NCBI GenBank assembly: GCA_030650885.1
Contig: JAUSDE010000014.1
Location: 1-35,326, forward strand
DNA: 35,326 nucleotides
Direction of reading: 5' to 3'
Origin: Thermoleophilia bacterium
GTDB taxonomy: Bacteria; Actinomycetota; Thermoleophilia; BMS3ABIN01
Within the stretch, counting starts at the first letter, position 1; each line of letters opens with the position of its first letter. The notes below the pieces were generated by a model, which did not search any database, was not told the DNA's origin, and saw nothing but the letters and a program-made list of their open reading frames with translations. The translations under genes and the position numbers were made by a program. Positions 25,833 to 33,130 of the stretch are shown one piece after another.

Positions 25833-26087
25833 TCAGCTGGCGGTGTTTCCATAACGAAAGATGCGCCAGACTGTTTTAAATACGTGTTTCCTGGGTGTAT
25901 TTTTAATTATCCCGGCAGTTTCCTTTCCGGCCAGATATGCGCCGAACAGCCCGATGATCGTTTGTATTGTCATGATGACCACAGTGACCACGGCTGTTAA
26001 CGATTCCTCGTTTGAAGGGTTGATGAGCGAAGCGATGTAGGGTGATAGCAGCCAGAAAGGCAGAAACCACAGCATCAGCATCATCAC
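25833..26087 (-). CDS. Small two-helix membrane protein, unknown function
   Basis: A product of 84 residues from the GTG at 26087, with two hydrophobic segments (MLMLWFLPFWLLSPYIASLI and TVVIMTIQTIIGLFGAYLAG) and a basic C-terminus. The frame stays open upstream to about 26156 and encodes a plausible soluble N-terminus (KNGADKSRLRVGV) without ATG, GTG or TTG except the cluster at the listed start. An ATT at about 26156, preceded by AGAAGGG, or a CTG could be a rare start. The gene sits between whiA and gapA on the same strand. I do not recognise a family. Confidence 0.6.
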   Translation of the reverse strand: MMMLMLWFLPFWLLSPYIASLINPSNEESLTAVVTVVIMTIQTIIGLFGAYLAGKETAGIIKNTPRKHVFKTVWRIFRYGNTAS

Positions 26088-26193
26088 GCCGACGCGCAGT
26101 CGGAGCCTTGATTTGTCGGCTCCATTTTTTTGTGTCAGGTCTTCGGTGATGAAAATCCCTTCTTTTCAGAAACTAGCTGGATTTAGACTCGAG

Positions 26194-27117
26194 TTACCCG
26201 TCCGCCAGGGCCACCAGCCGCCTCAATCTGTGGTTTACCGCCGACTTGCCCAGCGGCGGGTCGGCCATCTGACCGAGATCGGCGATAGTGGTCGAAGGAT
26301 GAGCCAGACGCAATTCGGCTATTTCGATAAGGCTACTGCTGAGCCTATCCCATCCACCACTCCGCTGCAGCTTCTCGATCGCGCTTATCTGTCTCGCGGC
26401 GGCGCGAGTGCAGCGAGCGGCGTTGGCCTGGTCACAGTTGGCGCGGCGGTTGGCTTCCTCGCGAATGCCGCTCATGACCGAGCGCTCCTCGAACTTGAGG
26501 GCAGCCTGATGACCACCGGTGGCGACCAGGAAATCTGTGATTGCTCCAAGGTTCTTGGAATAGACTGCCGGGTGGCGCTTTCGATGGGCCAGTGAAAGTC
26601 TGAGCCCCAGGCCGGCCGCCGCTTCGCGCACCGTTTCGAGGAAGGGCTCGCTGTCAGAATAGATCTCGAGGTGCGCAGAAGAACCCGGCTCGCTGACCGA
26701 GCCTGAAGCGATAAAAGCGCCGCGCAGGAACGAGGACTGGCAACAAGGTTTCCGGATGATCCGTAGCGGCAGCTTCTCCTGCAGCGACATGGAGTCTGAA
26801 AGCACACCGATCTCGTTGAGGAACTGCACCAGGCGAACCCCGCCTTCGATATGGACCTCATAGCGTTTATGTGGTCCAAGACGGCGCTCGTCGAGAACCC
26901 TGACTTCCAGAGGAAGGTCGAATGACCTCACCAGCGATACCGCAGTGCGGGCCGTGGCTGATAGGCCGAAGGAGGCGTGCAGGCCGTATTCACCCCGGGC
27001 TTTGATGTGGAAACTGCCAGCGGCGCGGAAGAGAGCGGCTAGCTCGGCCGTGCGGCAGCATTGGCGCTTGCGGGCGACGCGGTTGAGTTCCTGTTTTACC
27101 TCGGTGGTGAAAGACAT
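26194..27117 (-). CDS. whiA: DNA-binding regulator WhiA
   Basis: Conserved Gram-positive transcription factor, named for sporulation control in Streptomyces and also linked to cell division and chromosome segregation. The N-terminal half is the LAGLIDADG-like WhiA domain (SFTTEVKQELNR, then CCRTAELAALFRAAGS and SSFLRGAFIASGSVSEP). The C-terminal part is the HTH (LIEIAELRLAHPSTTIADLG, then GKSAVNHRLRRL). ATG 27117 gives 307 residues; a longer frame to 27216 only covers the end of yvcK. The start lies one base after the yvcK stop, in the classic rapZ-yvcK-whiA order. Confidence 0.96.
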   Translation of the reverse strand: MSFTTEVKQELNRVARKRQCCRTAELAALFRAAGSFHIKARGEYGLHASFGLSATARTAVSLVRSFDLPLEVRVLDERRLGPHKRYEVHIEGGVRLVQFLNEIGVLSDSMSLQEKLPLRIIRKPCCQSSFLRGAFIASGSVSEPGSSAHLEIYSDSEPFLETVREAAAGLGLRLSLAHRKRHPAVYSKNLGAITDFLVATGGHQAALKFEERSVMSGIREEANRRANCDQANAARCTRAAARQISAIEKLQRSGGWDRLSSSLIEIAELRLAHPSTTIADLGQMADPPLGKSAVNHRLRRLVALADG

Positions 27118-27118
27118 T

Positions 27119-28075
27119 TCAAAGCAGCGACACGACCGCGGCCGCGAGTTTGTCACTGTCATGGCGGAAGTAGTTGCCGCCCGAGGCCACTCCATCGTAG
27201 ATGATGTTGACGCCAAAACTATCCAGGCGCTCCCGGTCGATCACGACCGGAAGCGCTCCCTTGTCCCGGTAGAATTCAATCAACGGCGCCGGCGGCTCGG
27301 CTGTGTTGACGATCATGTTGTTGACGATGCCGGGCTGAGTGTGCCGGACCAGCGCCTCCAGGTGATCTGCCGCCGAGAAACCCATGGTCTCGCCCGGCTG
27401 TGTCATCACATTACAGATGAAGACGCGGGGGCAATCGGCTCCTGCCACAGCTTCCGCGATCTCCCTGATCAGCAGGTTGGGAAGGATGCTGGTAAAAAGG
27501 CTGCCCGGTCCGGCGACGATGACGTCGGCCGCGGCGATAGCGTCGAGCACGGCGCTGGTGGGACGAGCGTCTTCCGGTTCCAGCCAGATATGGCTACAGC
27601 AGCGGTTGGAACCGGCGATGGCCGACTGCCCCTCGACCATCCTGCCGTTGTCGAGTTCAGCCTTGAGCCAGACCAGGTCCAGGGATGCCGGTAGCACCGT
27701 ACCGCGGGTCTTGAGGATCTTGCTGGAGAGGCGCACGGCTTCCTCGAAATCGTCCGTAACTTTCGTAAGCGCTGCGAGGAAAAGATTACCGAAGCTGTGC
27801 CCGGAAAGGGAGCCTTCCCCTTCCTCGAAACGGTACTGGAACAGGCGACCCATGAGCGATTCATCCTCGGCCAGGGCCACCAGGCAGTTGCGGATGTCGC
27901 CGGGAGGCAGAATGCCCATCTCGCGGCGCAGGCGGCCGGAGCTGCCGCCGTCGTCGGCGACGGTGACCACTGCGGTGAGGTTCGTTGTGAAATGCTTGAG
28001 CCCGCTGAGTAGCGTCGCCAGGCCGGTGCCGCCACCCATGACCACAATAGCCGGATTTCCCTCAGACTTTCCCAA
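27119..28075 (-). CDS. yvcK: YvcK/CofD-like gluconeogenesis factor
   Basis: Cytoplasmic protein of the CofD-like family, known in Bacillus and mycobacteria to be required for growth on gluconeogenic carbon and for normal cell-wall synthesis, binding UDP-sugars. The hallmark VMGGGTGLATLLSGLK is near the N-terminus, followed by VTVADDGGSSGRLRRE and GDIRNCLVAL. VAGPGSLFTSILPNLL lies near residue 200. The start is TTG 28075, which overlaps the rapZ end by 14 bases; the later ATG would remove the first beta strand of the nucleotide-binding fold. It is 318 residues long, normal size. Tight linkage to rapZ and whiA supports co-expression. Confidence 0.95.
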   Translation of the reverse strand: MGKSEGNPAIVVMGGGTGLATLLSGLKHFTTNLTAVVTVADDGGSSGRLRREMGILPPGDIRNCLVALAEDESLMGRLFQYRFEEGEGSLSGHSFGNLFLAALTKVTDDFEEAVRLSSKILKTRGTVLPASLDLVWLKAELDNGRMVEGQSAIAGSNRCCSHIWLEPEDARPTSAVLDAIAAADVIVAGPGSLFTSILPNLLIREIAEAVAGADCPRVFICNVMTQPGETMGFSAADHLEALVRHTQPGIVNNMIVNTAEPPAPLIEFYRDKGALPVVIDRERLDSFGVNIIYDGVASGGNYFRHDSDKLAAAVVSLL

Positions 28076-28940
28076 TATCCCGATGCCTGGTGATCACGTT
28101 GTAGTTGTATTTTTTATTCCGGTAGCGCTTTGCCAGCCACTCGGCGATGGCCACTGAACGGTGGCGTCCACCGGTGCAGCCGATGCCGATGACCAGGTTC
28201 GATTTTCCTTCGGCCACATATCGCGGCAGCAGGTAGTCAAGTAGCGGCGTCAGCCGGTCAAAGAACTCTTTGGCTTCTTTCTTCTGAACGACATAGTGGC
28301 TGACGGCAGCGTCGAGGCCAGAAAGCGGCTTGAGCTCCGGCTCGAAGTGAGGGTTCGGCAGGAAGCGGACATCGAAGACCAGGTCGGCGTCCAGCGGTGT
28401 GCCGTACTTGAATCCGAAAGAGACAAAGGTGACGATGAACTCGCCGGAGCCCTCGGGCACGACATCCTTGACGATGTCCGCCCGGAGTTCATGGATATTA
28501 AGCTCGCTGGTGTCGATGGCCCAGTCGGCCCGCTCTTTGAGTGCCGAAAGCATCTCCCGCTCGCGGCGGATGCCCTCGGGGATATCGCCCGACGCCGACA
28601 GCGGATGCGGCCGGCGCGTCTCCTTGAAGCGGCGCAACAGTACCTCGTCGGATGCCTCCATGTAAAGCAGGCGATAGCTGATGCCCTTCTTGTCCAGCTC
28701 ATTGAGACAGCCGTCGATCTCATCGAAATATTTGCCGCCGCGGACGTCACTGACCACGGCCACGCGCCGGACCTTGCTGCCTTCGAGAGCAAAAAGATCT
28801 GCGGCGGCAGGGATCATCTGGGGCGGCAGGTTATCGATGCAGAAGAAACCGGCGTCCTCAAACGCGGCCATGGCGTGGGACTTGCCCGCGCCGGAGAGGC
28901 CGGTGATGATGGTGAATTCTATTTGGTGGTCTGTTTCCAT
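28062..28940 (-). CDS. rapZ: RNase adapter / nucleotide-binding protein RapZ (YvcJ)
   Basis: P-loop protein with Walker A GLSGAGKS (residues 14-21) and an early GFFCIDNLPP stretch. The mid-protein FVSFGFKYGTP and the C-terminal IGIGCTGGRHRSVAIAE are family signatures. In E. coli RapZ binds glucosamine-6-phosphate and adapts RNase E to a small RNA; in Gram-positives the homologue hydrolyses GTP and its targets are less clear. It has 292 residues, standard length. ATG 28940 has no strong ribosome site. It is the first gene of the rapZ-yvcK-whiA unit, 87 bases after ogt. Confidence 0.96.
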   Translation of the reverse strand: METDHQIEFTIITGLSGAGKSHAMAAFEDAGFFCIDNLPPQMIPAAADLFALEGSKVRRVAVVSDVRGGKYFDEIDGCLNELDKKGISYRLLYMEASDEVLLRRFKETRRPHPLSASGDIPEGIRREREMLSALKERADWAIDTSELNIHELRADIVKDVVPEGSGEFIVTFVSFGFKYGTPLDADLVFDVRFLPNPHFEPELKPLSGLDAAVSHYVVQKKEAKEFFDRLTPLLDYLLPRYVAEGKSNLVIGIGCTGGRHRSVAIAEWLAKRYRNKKYNYNVITRHRDIGKV

Positions 28941-29027
28941 GATGTTGGTGGCCGTATCGGCCGCGCTTCTATCATTCTGGAGTCTATTGGATTAGCTCGC
29001 ATCGCGGAAGGGCAAGCGCTCATCAAC

Positions 29028-29606
29028 TCACTCCGAAAAAGGCAGGCCTTCGAGACTCAGCAGCCTGGCCTTCCATCCGCGGCCCGCGGAGAACTTTCCC
29101 AGACTGCCGTCGCTTCTAACCACGCGATGGCAGGGGATGATCACCGGATAGGGATTCGCCGCCATGCAGTTGCCCACGGCTCGGCTGGCCCGGGGATGTC
29201 CGGCGACCATCGCCAGTTCTGCGTAGCTGATGGTCGTGCCATAGCGGACAGCGGCCAGTGCGTCGGCAACGCGGGACTGGAAAAGTTTCCATCCTGTGCG
29301 GTCGATCGGTATCTTGCGCAGGTCGAAGGCCGTTTTCTTCCCGGCGAAATAGTTTTCGAGCTGGCGAACGAGCTTTTTCTCGGCTGTGGTTCGCGGGATA
29401 TCCGAGTCCAGGCCTGCAGATGATATACGGGCCGACGATGATTCATGTTTTGATGTTATCAGGGTGAAAGATGAAAAAAGATTGTCCGCCACTTTTGACC
29501 CCGGAAGGCCATGGGCGATCAACAGCTCCCCGCGCCAAACAAGAACTCCTGGCCCATACGGGCTCTTATATGTAATCCGCCGGAGTCTGTCCGAATTTGT
29601 GGACAA
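29028..29606 (-). CDS. ogt: Methylated-DNA-[protein]-cysteine S-methyltransferase
   Basis: Suicide DNA-repair protein that transfers alkyl groups from O6-alkylguanine to its own cysteine. The C-terminal domain shows RYGTTISYAELA, RASRAVGNCMAANPYP and the active-site IIPCHRVV with Cys159. The N-terminal part (about 1-100) is poorly conserved, as usual. I place the start at TTG 29606, because AGGGAGG precedes it by 9 bases; this gives 192 residues and a 41-base overlap with the end of uvrC in another frame. An upstream frame extension to 29663 lacks such a site. Linking this gene to uvrC puts two DNA-damage repair functions in one unit. Confidence 0.9.
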   Translation of the reverse strand: MSTNSDRLRRITYKSPYGPGVLVWRGELLIAHGLPGSKVADNLFSSFTLITSKHESSSARISSAGLDSDIPRTTAEKKLVRQLENYFAGKKTAFDLRKIPIDRTGWKLFQSRVADALAAVRYGTTISYAELAMVAGHPRASRAVGNCMAANPYPVIIPCHRVVRSDGSLGKFSAGRGWKARLLSLEGLPFSE

Positions 29607-31521
29607 AGGCGTACACCTCCCTGGCGACCTTTGGCGGAAGCCCAGGCACAGCTTCCAGCTCATCTCGGCTGGCGGCCAGAAAACGTTCCGGTGAGCCGAA
29701 GTGCGCCAGGATCGCGCGTTTGCGGGCTGGCCCGATGCCGGGAAGGCTGTCGAGGATGGAACCGGTCATGGCGCGACCACGCTTCTGCCGGTGGAAAGTG
29801 ATGGCAAACCGGTGCGCCTCGTCGCGAATCCTTTGCAGCAGGCCGAGAGCCGGTGAGTCGCCCGGAAGTCGCAGCGGACGAGGCTGGCCCTTGATATATA
29901 TTTCTTCAAACCGCTTTGCGAGGCCGATCACCGGTATGTCCTTGTTGCCTGCCGCGGCCAACGCGCCCGCCGCAGCCGACACCTGGCCGGCGCCGCCGTC
30001 GACGATGATGAGATCCGGGCGGGCGGAAAAACTTGGATCTTCGCTTGGAAATGATTGTTCGATGGTTCTGGTGGCTCCAGCTGATCTGGTGACCTCGTCG
30101 CGGGTCACAGATACGGCGCCGCGCTTGAACCGCCGGCGGAGCACCTCCGCCATACTGGCGAAATCATCCGGCCCTTCTACATCCCTGATCGCGAATTTGC
30201 GGTAATGGGCAGGCACCGGCAATCCTTCTTCGAAGACGACCATCGAACCGACGGGATGCTCGCCGGCGGTGTTGGAGATATCGTAGCACTCGATCCGCCG
30301 GGGGATCCGTTTCAGGCCAAGCTCCTGCTTCAAGCCTGCCAGAGCTTTTACCGGACGTGACTTTATCTCCTCTTCGCGCAACCGGTCCTGCTCGAATGCG
30401 AGCACGGCATTCTGTTCGGCCATCGTCTGCAGCTCCCGACGCCTGCCTCGGACAGCCGGCCGGACTTCTACCCGTGAACCCTTCAGTCCGGAAAGCATCT
30501 CGCTCACGGAGTCAGCGCGCTCGAACTGCAGAGGGACCACAACTTCCACCGGCAGTCCGATGGGAGAGGAATAATAGTGGATCATGAACTGTTCGAGTAT
30601 GTCAGCCCCTTCTTCGCCAGCCGTGTTCTTGAGGAAAAAACTCTGGCGGTCGCTCATGGAACCGTCGCGGATCTGCAAGACCTGGACGCTGGCGGAATCG
30701 CCTTCCGTATGAATACCGATGACATCGAGGCTGTCGAGGCCGGTGGCAGTGGCCTGCTGCTTTTCGAGCAGGTGTTCGAGAGCGCGCAGGCGGTTGCGAA
30801 GGGCGGCGGCTTCCTCATATTGCTGGCCGGCGGCGGCCACTTCCATTGCCTCCTGTATCTCTTCCGCCATGCCATCAGATTTGCCCGACAGCAGCAGCTC
30901 GACCCGTTTGATCATCTGGCGGTAGGTGGCTTCGTCGACTTTGCCGGCACACGGAGCCAGACACAGGCCGATGTGATAGTTGAGACATGGCGTCCCGGTC
31001 CGCCTGCCCGGTTCCGGTCCGCGGCACTTGCGATAGGGATAGATCTTGCCCAGAAGCTCGATGATCTCACGCACCATGCCGGCATTGGCAAAGGGTCCGA
31101 AGTACACAACCCCGGGACGGTGCGACTTGCGGGTTATCATCACTCGCGGAAATCTCTCGTTGATGGTGATAGCTACATACGGGTAGGATTTGTCATCGCG
31201 GAGCATGACGTTGAATGGCGGGCGATGATGCTTGATGAAGTTCGATTCCAGGAGCAGCGCTTCAGTCTCGCTGGAAGTCACGACGAAGTCGAAGTCACGC
31301 ATTCGTTTCAGCATGCGGGTGATGCGAAGATTGTCGACGGTCGGCCCAGCCTTGCGAAAATATGACATGACCCTCTTGCGCAGCGACTTGGCCTTGCCTA
31401 CGTAGAGGACCTTTCCGGCGCCGTCGCGGAAAACATAGATGCCGGGACTGTCCGGCAGGGAAGCCAGCAGGTGTCTGGTGCGCTCGGTTGTTGTGGGTTC
31501 GGTCATGGCCGGTTGATCCAT
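29566..31521 (-). CDS. uvrC: Excinuclease ABC subunit C
   Basis: Nuclease of nucleotide excision repair, making both incisions around UvrB-bound lesions. The GIY-YIG domain begins LPDSPGIYVFRDGAGKVLYVGKAKSLRKR. A region of cysteines and PGxCxxPCxG-type sequence (LCLAPCAGKV) lies near residue 190. The UVR motif that contacts UvrB is at about 215-250. The RNase-H-like nuclease half contains IECYDISNTAGEHPVGSMVVF and LIIVDGGAGQ. The tail holds two helix-hairpin-helix motifs (LPGIGPARKRAIL and VPGLPPKVAREVY). It has 651 residues, normal length. ATG 31521 is used; a second ATG five codons later is possible. It overlaps ogt. Confidence 0.97.
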   Translation of the reverse strand: MDQPAMTEPTTTERTRHLLASLPDSPGIYVFRDGAGKVLYVGKAKSLRKRVMSYFRKAGPTVDNLRITRMLKRMRDFDFVVTSSETEALLLESNFIKHHRPPFNVMLRDDKSYPYVAITINERFPRVMITRKSHRPGVVYFGPFANAGMVREIIELLGKIYPYRKCRGPEPGRRTGTPCLNYHIGLCLAPCAGKVDEATYRQMIKRVELLLSGKSDGMAEEIQEAMEVAAAGQQYEEAAALRNRLRALEHLLEKQQATATGLDSLDVIGIHTEGDSASVQVLQIRDGSMSDRQSFFLKNTAGEEGADILEQFMIHYYSSPIGLPVEVVVPLQFERADSVSEMLSGLKGSRVEVRPAVRGRRRELQTMAEQNAVLAFEQDRLREEEIKSRPVKALAGLKQELGLKRIPRRIECYDISNTAGEHPVGSMVVFEEGLPVPAHYRKFAIRDVEGPDDFASMAEVLRRRFKRGAVSVTRDEVTRSAGATRTIEQSFPSEDPSFSARPDLIIVDGGAGQVSAAAGALAAAGNKDIPVIGLAKRFEEIYIKGQPRPLRLPGDSPALGLLQRIRDEAHRFAITFHRQKRGRAMTGSILDSLPGIGPARKRAILAHFGSPERFLAASRDELEAVPGLPPKVAREVYAFVHKFGQTPADYI

Positions 31522-32013
31522 AGTTATTCGTGAAACGCCGCCTGTGCAGGTTCTTTATGCTGTTTAATGATAGCACTGGAAAGCGGCTTTCGAGAGGCCT
31601 TGGTTTCAGGGACACGTTTGGGGTCGGTCTTAAAGCAGTCGTCTGTGAAGCAGCGAAAGGGGAGCCGGATGGCTCCCCTTTCGCGGAGGTGGATCAACTC
31701 TAAATTGCTGCGCATCCGTCTGCGGAGAACGGGAGGTACGGCCGCCGTAGCAAAGCAGTTGGCATTAAAGCCTTGGCCGCACTGGTCTCTCTTACCTGCA
31801 CAACATGTTAAGCAATTTCGTCACCGTGAGGGCAAACCCTTCGACGCTTAACAATAAGTTTCAGCGGCTGACGGGCGCGCCTGCCAGCGCCGAATTCCAC
31901 ACTGATAATTAGACGAGAAACCGTGGCTTTGGATTCAGATTTCCGTTGAGCCAAATGGACTGAATCATGGACTGAATCAGGGGCATTCAGCTGATTCTGA
32001 CAGCCAGCCAGCC
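31522..32013. other. Structured intergenic region; possible non-coding RNA
   Basis: This 492-base gap between the YtxH-like gene and uvrC has no supported gene. It contains a perfect 13-bp hairpin, CGAAAGGGGAGCC (31654-31666) with GGCTCCCCTTTCG (31671-31683), loop GGAT. A nested stem follows: GTTAAGC (31807-31813) with GCTTAAC (31846-31852), enclosing GTC/GAC and GGG/CCC pairs. A tandem 12-base repeat TGGACTGAATCA lies at 31956-31967 and 31968-31979. I looked for tmRNA, RNase P and SRP RNA signatures and found none. Confidence 0.4.
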
Positions 32014-32190
32014 TCAGACCGGCAGTTTCCTGATTATCTTGTCGGAGATCGCGTCAAGGGTCTCGCTGCCGGGTTTGGGCGCGAATAGAAGACCCAGCAC
32101 CAGTCCCACCAGCATCCCGAAAAGCATGAGCTTCATGCCGCCGTGATGTTTTCCGCTTCCTCCTGCTTTGTGCCGCTTACAACAACTCAT
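32014..32190 (-). CDS. YtxH-like small membrane protein
   Basis: A 58-residue protein starting at ATG 32190, preceded by GGGAGG at about 10 bases; an in-frame extension to 32226 is unlikely. It begins MSCCKRHKAGGSGKHHGG, rich in Cys, His and Lys, then one membrane helix (MLFGMLVGLVLGLLFAP) and the family-typical LFAPKPGSETLDAISDKI. YtxH-like proteins are small envelope or stress-related proteins of unknown molecular role. The N-terminal Cys/His cluster could bind metal, which is inference. Confidence 0.72.
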   Translation of the reverse strand: MSCCKRHKAGGSGKHHGGMKLMLFGMLVGLVLGLLFAPKPGSETLDAISDKIIRKLPV

Positions 32191-32222
32191 ATGGATCTGC
32201 CTCCCGATTCTATGTTGAATAA

Positions 32223-32250
32223 ACAACGGAGACCATGCGGCCTCCGTTGT
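32223..32250 (-). terminator. Intrinsic terminator of the H1-tailed protein gene
   Basis: On the minus strand ACAACGGAG (32250-32242) pairs perfectly with CTCCGTTGT (32231-32223), followed by TTATT. It lies about 30 bases after the stop at 32280. The T-run is interrupted, so efficiency may be moderate. Confidence 0.7.
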
Positions 32251-32279
32251 CAGAGCTTAAATGCATGGCCGATCGGCGT

Positions 32280-32933
32280 CTAGCGCTTTGCTTTAGCCTT
32301 TGCCTTCGGCTTTGCTTTGGCCTTCGGCTTTGCCTTGGCCTTAACCGCGGCCTTCTTCGGCTTGGCGGCGGCCTTTTTTGCGACTGCCTTTGCCTTCGGC
32401 TTGGTCTTAACGGCCTTGGCCGCTTCCTTCTCCTTCAGATTCTTGTCGATATCGCGCTTGAAGGCCTTCCAGTCACGGCCGTAGAGCCGGTAAGGGTTCC
32501 AGGCGGTGACTGTCTTGGTGTAGCGGTTGAACTCGTGGAAGTTCGGCGCGCGGCCGAGCTTGCGAGCGATGCGAGTGCCTTCGTCGATATAGCGTTCACG
32601 CGTTGGTTTGCGGGGCTTTTCCAGTCCCACGGAGACCTTGAGCTCGCGCACACTCATGCCCATGCGAAGTGCCGGATACTTGGCGTCGACCTTGCCGAGC
32701 TTTACCAGCTTCTTCATCTCGTCCTTGGTGCGGCGAGCCGCCGGGATCATGCCGGCTTTGCGGACTGCAGTAGTCCAGCCGCCGAACCGGGCCCTGATCG
32801 CCTCTGCGCTCGGCTTGTTCTTGCCGGCGAGATATCCATGATATGTGGGGCCCATCATCCCGTCTTTGTCATGCTTCTTGCCCTCACGCTTGAGAGCGTC
32901 CAACAGGTCCTGATCAGAATAGATTTGCTGCAT
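32280..32933 (-). CDS. HNH-endonuclease-associated-repeat protein with histone-H1-like Lys/Ala tail
   Basis: A 217-residue, very basic protein. Residues about 1-155 contain repeats like those associated with homing endonucleases (PSAEAIRARFGGWTTAVRKAG, and the more divergent APNFHEFNRYTKTVTAWNPY), thought to bind DNA; the HNH nuclease motif itself is absent. From about residue 165 to the end the sequence is almost only Lys, Ala, Pro and Val in the KAKPKAKAK style of histone H1 and of mycobacterial HupB tails. This suggests a nucleoid-associated or DNA-compacting protein. ATG 32933 is preceded by GAGGTAGGAGA. A terminator follows and a strongly structured 200-base leader precedes it. Confidence 0.75.
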   Translation of the reverse strand: MQQIYSDQDLLDALKREGKKHDKDGMMGPTYHGYLAGKNKPSAEAIRARFGGWTTAVRKAGMIPAARRTKDEMKKLVKLGKVDAKYPALRMGMSVRELKVSVGLEKPRKPTRERYIDEGTRIARKLGRAPNFHEFNRYTKTVTAWNPYRLYGRDWKAFKRDIDKNLKEKEAAKAVKTKPKAKAVAKKAAAKPKKAAVKAKAKPKAKAKPKAKAKAKR

Positions 32934-33130
32934 TCTCCTACCTCTCTTTTTATGGCCCCGTCCTACCGGGGTCAGGAATTGAGACCCTTGCGGGTCTCCC
33001 CTACCGTTTTTGCCGGCCTTGCCGGCTGCCCGATCAGTCCCCCGAGACTGTTGTTACCATTCCGTTTTTTATCACTATGTCCCCCTTGCGTCGCTGTCCC
33101 TGCCATCAAGTGATAAAACTTTCCTCAAAT
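32934..33130 (-). promoter_or_regulatory. Hairpin-rich leader between coaBC and the H1-tailed gene
   Basis: Hairpins seen: CCCCG (32956-32960) with CGGGG (32967-32971); GAGACCC (32981-32987) with GGGTCTC (32992-32998), loop TTGC; a GCCGGC-CTT-GCCGGC repeat near 33014-33028; and TTTTATCACT (33067-33076) with AGTGATAAAA (33109-33118). The last can act as a terminator-like element after coaBC, the others as leader structure for the following gene. Confidence 0.45.

Noticed and set aside
27118-27216. N-terminal extension of whiA
   Set aside because: It covers the end of yvcK in another frame; MSFTTEVK at 27117 is the conserved start.
27469-28047. Minus-strand 192-codon frame overlapping yvcK
   Set aside because: Arg/Ser/Pro/Trp-rich out-of-frame shadow of yvcK.
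28296-29423. Plus-strand 375-codon open frame
   Set aside because: Antisense to rapZ and ogt; no recognisable protein, explained by codon bias of the real genes.
31567-31851. Plus-strand 94-codon frame upstream of uvrC
   Set aside because: Basic, low-quality sequence running through two hairpins with no ribosome site.
31684-32013. tmRNA (ssrA) on the minus strand
   Set aside because: A CCACCTCC stretch and the hairpin after it looked suggestive, but there is no TTCGA T-loop, no 5' GGGGC-GATTCGAC partner and no tag frame.
32235-33113. Plus-strand 292-codon Leu/Cys-rich frame
   Set aside because: Mirror of the Lys/Ala-rich tail gene on the other strand; low complexity and no start signal.
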